From contig CM066731.1 of NCBI GenBank assembly GCA_033961575.1, forward strand, positions 62,277,501-62,341,500: a stretch of 64,000 nt of DNA, in the 5' to 3' direction. This stretch comes from Aselliscus stoliczkanus (taxonomy: Eukaryota > Chordata > Mammalia > Chiroptera > Hipposideridae). The stretch's first letter is position 1; the number at the start of each line of letters is the position of its first letter. A model generated the notes under the pieces. It ran no database searches, was not told the DNA's origin, and worked only from the letters and a program-made list of their open reading frames with translations. The position numbers were made by a program, and so were the translations under genes. Below, piece after piece: positions 63,331-64,000 of this stretch.

Positions 63331-64000
63331 GTAAATATCATACAGTTTCTTCTGTCTAAAATACCTTTCCTCTTCAAACCTCAATTTCTTTAAGAAATCA
63401 TCTGAGATCCAAGAGCTGAAATGTCCTCCTCTGGACCTGGTTTACTTCTGTGACACGCATGTCAGCATCTGCCTTGCGTTAGTGACGTATGGCATGTCTG
63501 AATCTCTTACACCTCTCAGCCACAGAAAGCAGTAACTGTGCTTTCTTCATCATTAACCCCTCAATGCTCAGCTGTTTATACAATTGAAATATGAACCAAA
63601 TTCTGTCCTGAGCAATGCCTGGGGCAATGGAGGGGTGAGGATGACTTGCTAGCTACAGGCCACAGCAGGGACAGACCAGGAGACCAGGACCCAATGGTTT
63701 AATCTGCAATAGGGGGTGGGGAGCAGAGAGCACAACTTAGGTCAGACCCAGAAAAAGTGGAAAATATAGGAAAGAGAGGTGGAAATTTAAAACTAACATG
63801 CTTCAAATTGCCTGAACATGTATATAGGAGTCATTTTGCTTCATATTAAAAAAAAAAAAATCTCCCACAAATAAGCAATCCCCAAAAGAAAGAAGATCAT
63901 AAAAATATGAAAAATATATGAAATCTCCAGAAGTAAATTAAAATAAGACACAAGATCTCAAGACTGGTAAAGACAGAAAACAGTGTATGTGCCCCATTGG
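63331..64000. other. intergenic, nothing firm
   Basis: 63390-63540 has weak L2-like character. The rest is AT-rich without supported features. Confidence 0.4.

Overview
The window is mammalian nuclear DNA: spliced genes with GT-AG introns, CpG-island promoters, LINE-1, MIR, L2 and MaLR relics, and tRNA-derived SINEs. Two genes are recognisable and almost fully readable. RPL7 (60S ribosomal protein eL30 family, uL30) lies on the minus strand at about 15.45-18.67 kb, with 7 exons and a 247-residue product. RDH10 (retinol dehydrogenase 10) lies on the plus strand at about 19.66-46.8 kb, with 6 exons and a 341-residue product. They are divergent neighbours whose starts are about 1 kb apart, the same order as on human chromosome 8q21. 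The lineage looks like a bat, by inference: there is a VES-like tRNA SINE, many copies of a second tRNA-class SINE ending in the ggccggcc motif, young L1 sequence, and small piggyBac-like and mariner-like MITEs. No species is assigned.

Layout. 1-5.2 kb: two young L1 3' halves in tandem. 5.2-15.4 kb: gene-poor, with old L1, MIR, LTR-like and Tigger-like relics, a VES-like SINE at 6.0 kb, an unassigned CpG island at 9.2-9.95 kb, and a Tigger-like element at 13.4-14.2 kb that holds two SINE insertions. 15.4-18.7 kb: RPL7. 18.7-20.6 kb: the shared intergenic promoter region, with a ZNF143/Staf-type site, GC boxes, a TATA box and the RDH10 CpG island. 20.6-46.8 kb: the RDH10 body, dominated by a 19.6-kb intron 2. 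46.8-64 kb: gene-free in this window, with a CR1/L3-type LINE relic just past RDH10, MaLR and other LTR relics, an unidentified LTR-like family present twice, several SINEs, old L1 ends, microsatellites and an 80-bp mariner-type MITE.

How the genes work: RPL7 is a housekeeping ribosomal gene with a terminal oligopyrimidine start. RDH10 is a membrane-bound SDR enzyme that oxidises retinol to retinaldehyde, the first step of retinoic acid synthesis. They share an intergenic region but have no known common pathway. I found no undescribed multi-gene system. The most interesting items are small: a TTAA-flanked MITE in an RPL7 intron, a short upstream ORF in the RDH10 leader, the shared ZNF143-type site, the unassigned CpG island with a start codon followed by a splice donor, the long CR1-type relic next to RDH10, and the twice-occurring LTR-like repeat. 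All repeat-family names come from remembered consensus patterns, not from a database search.
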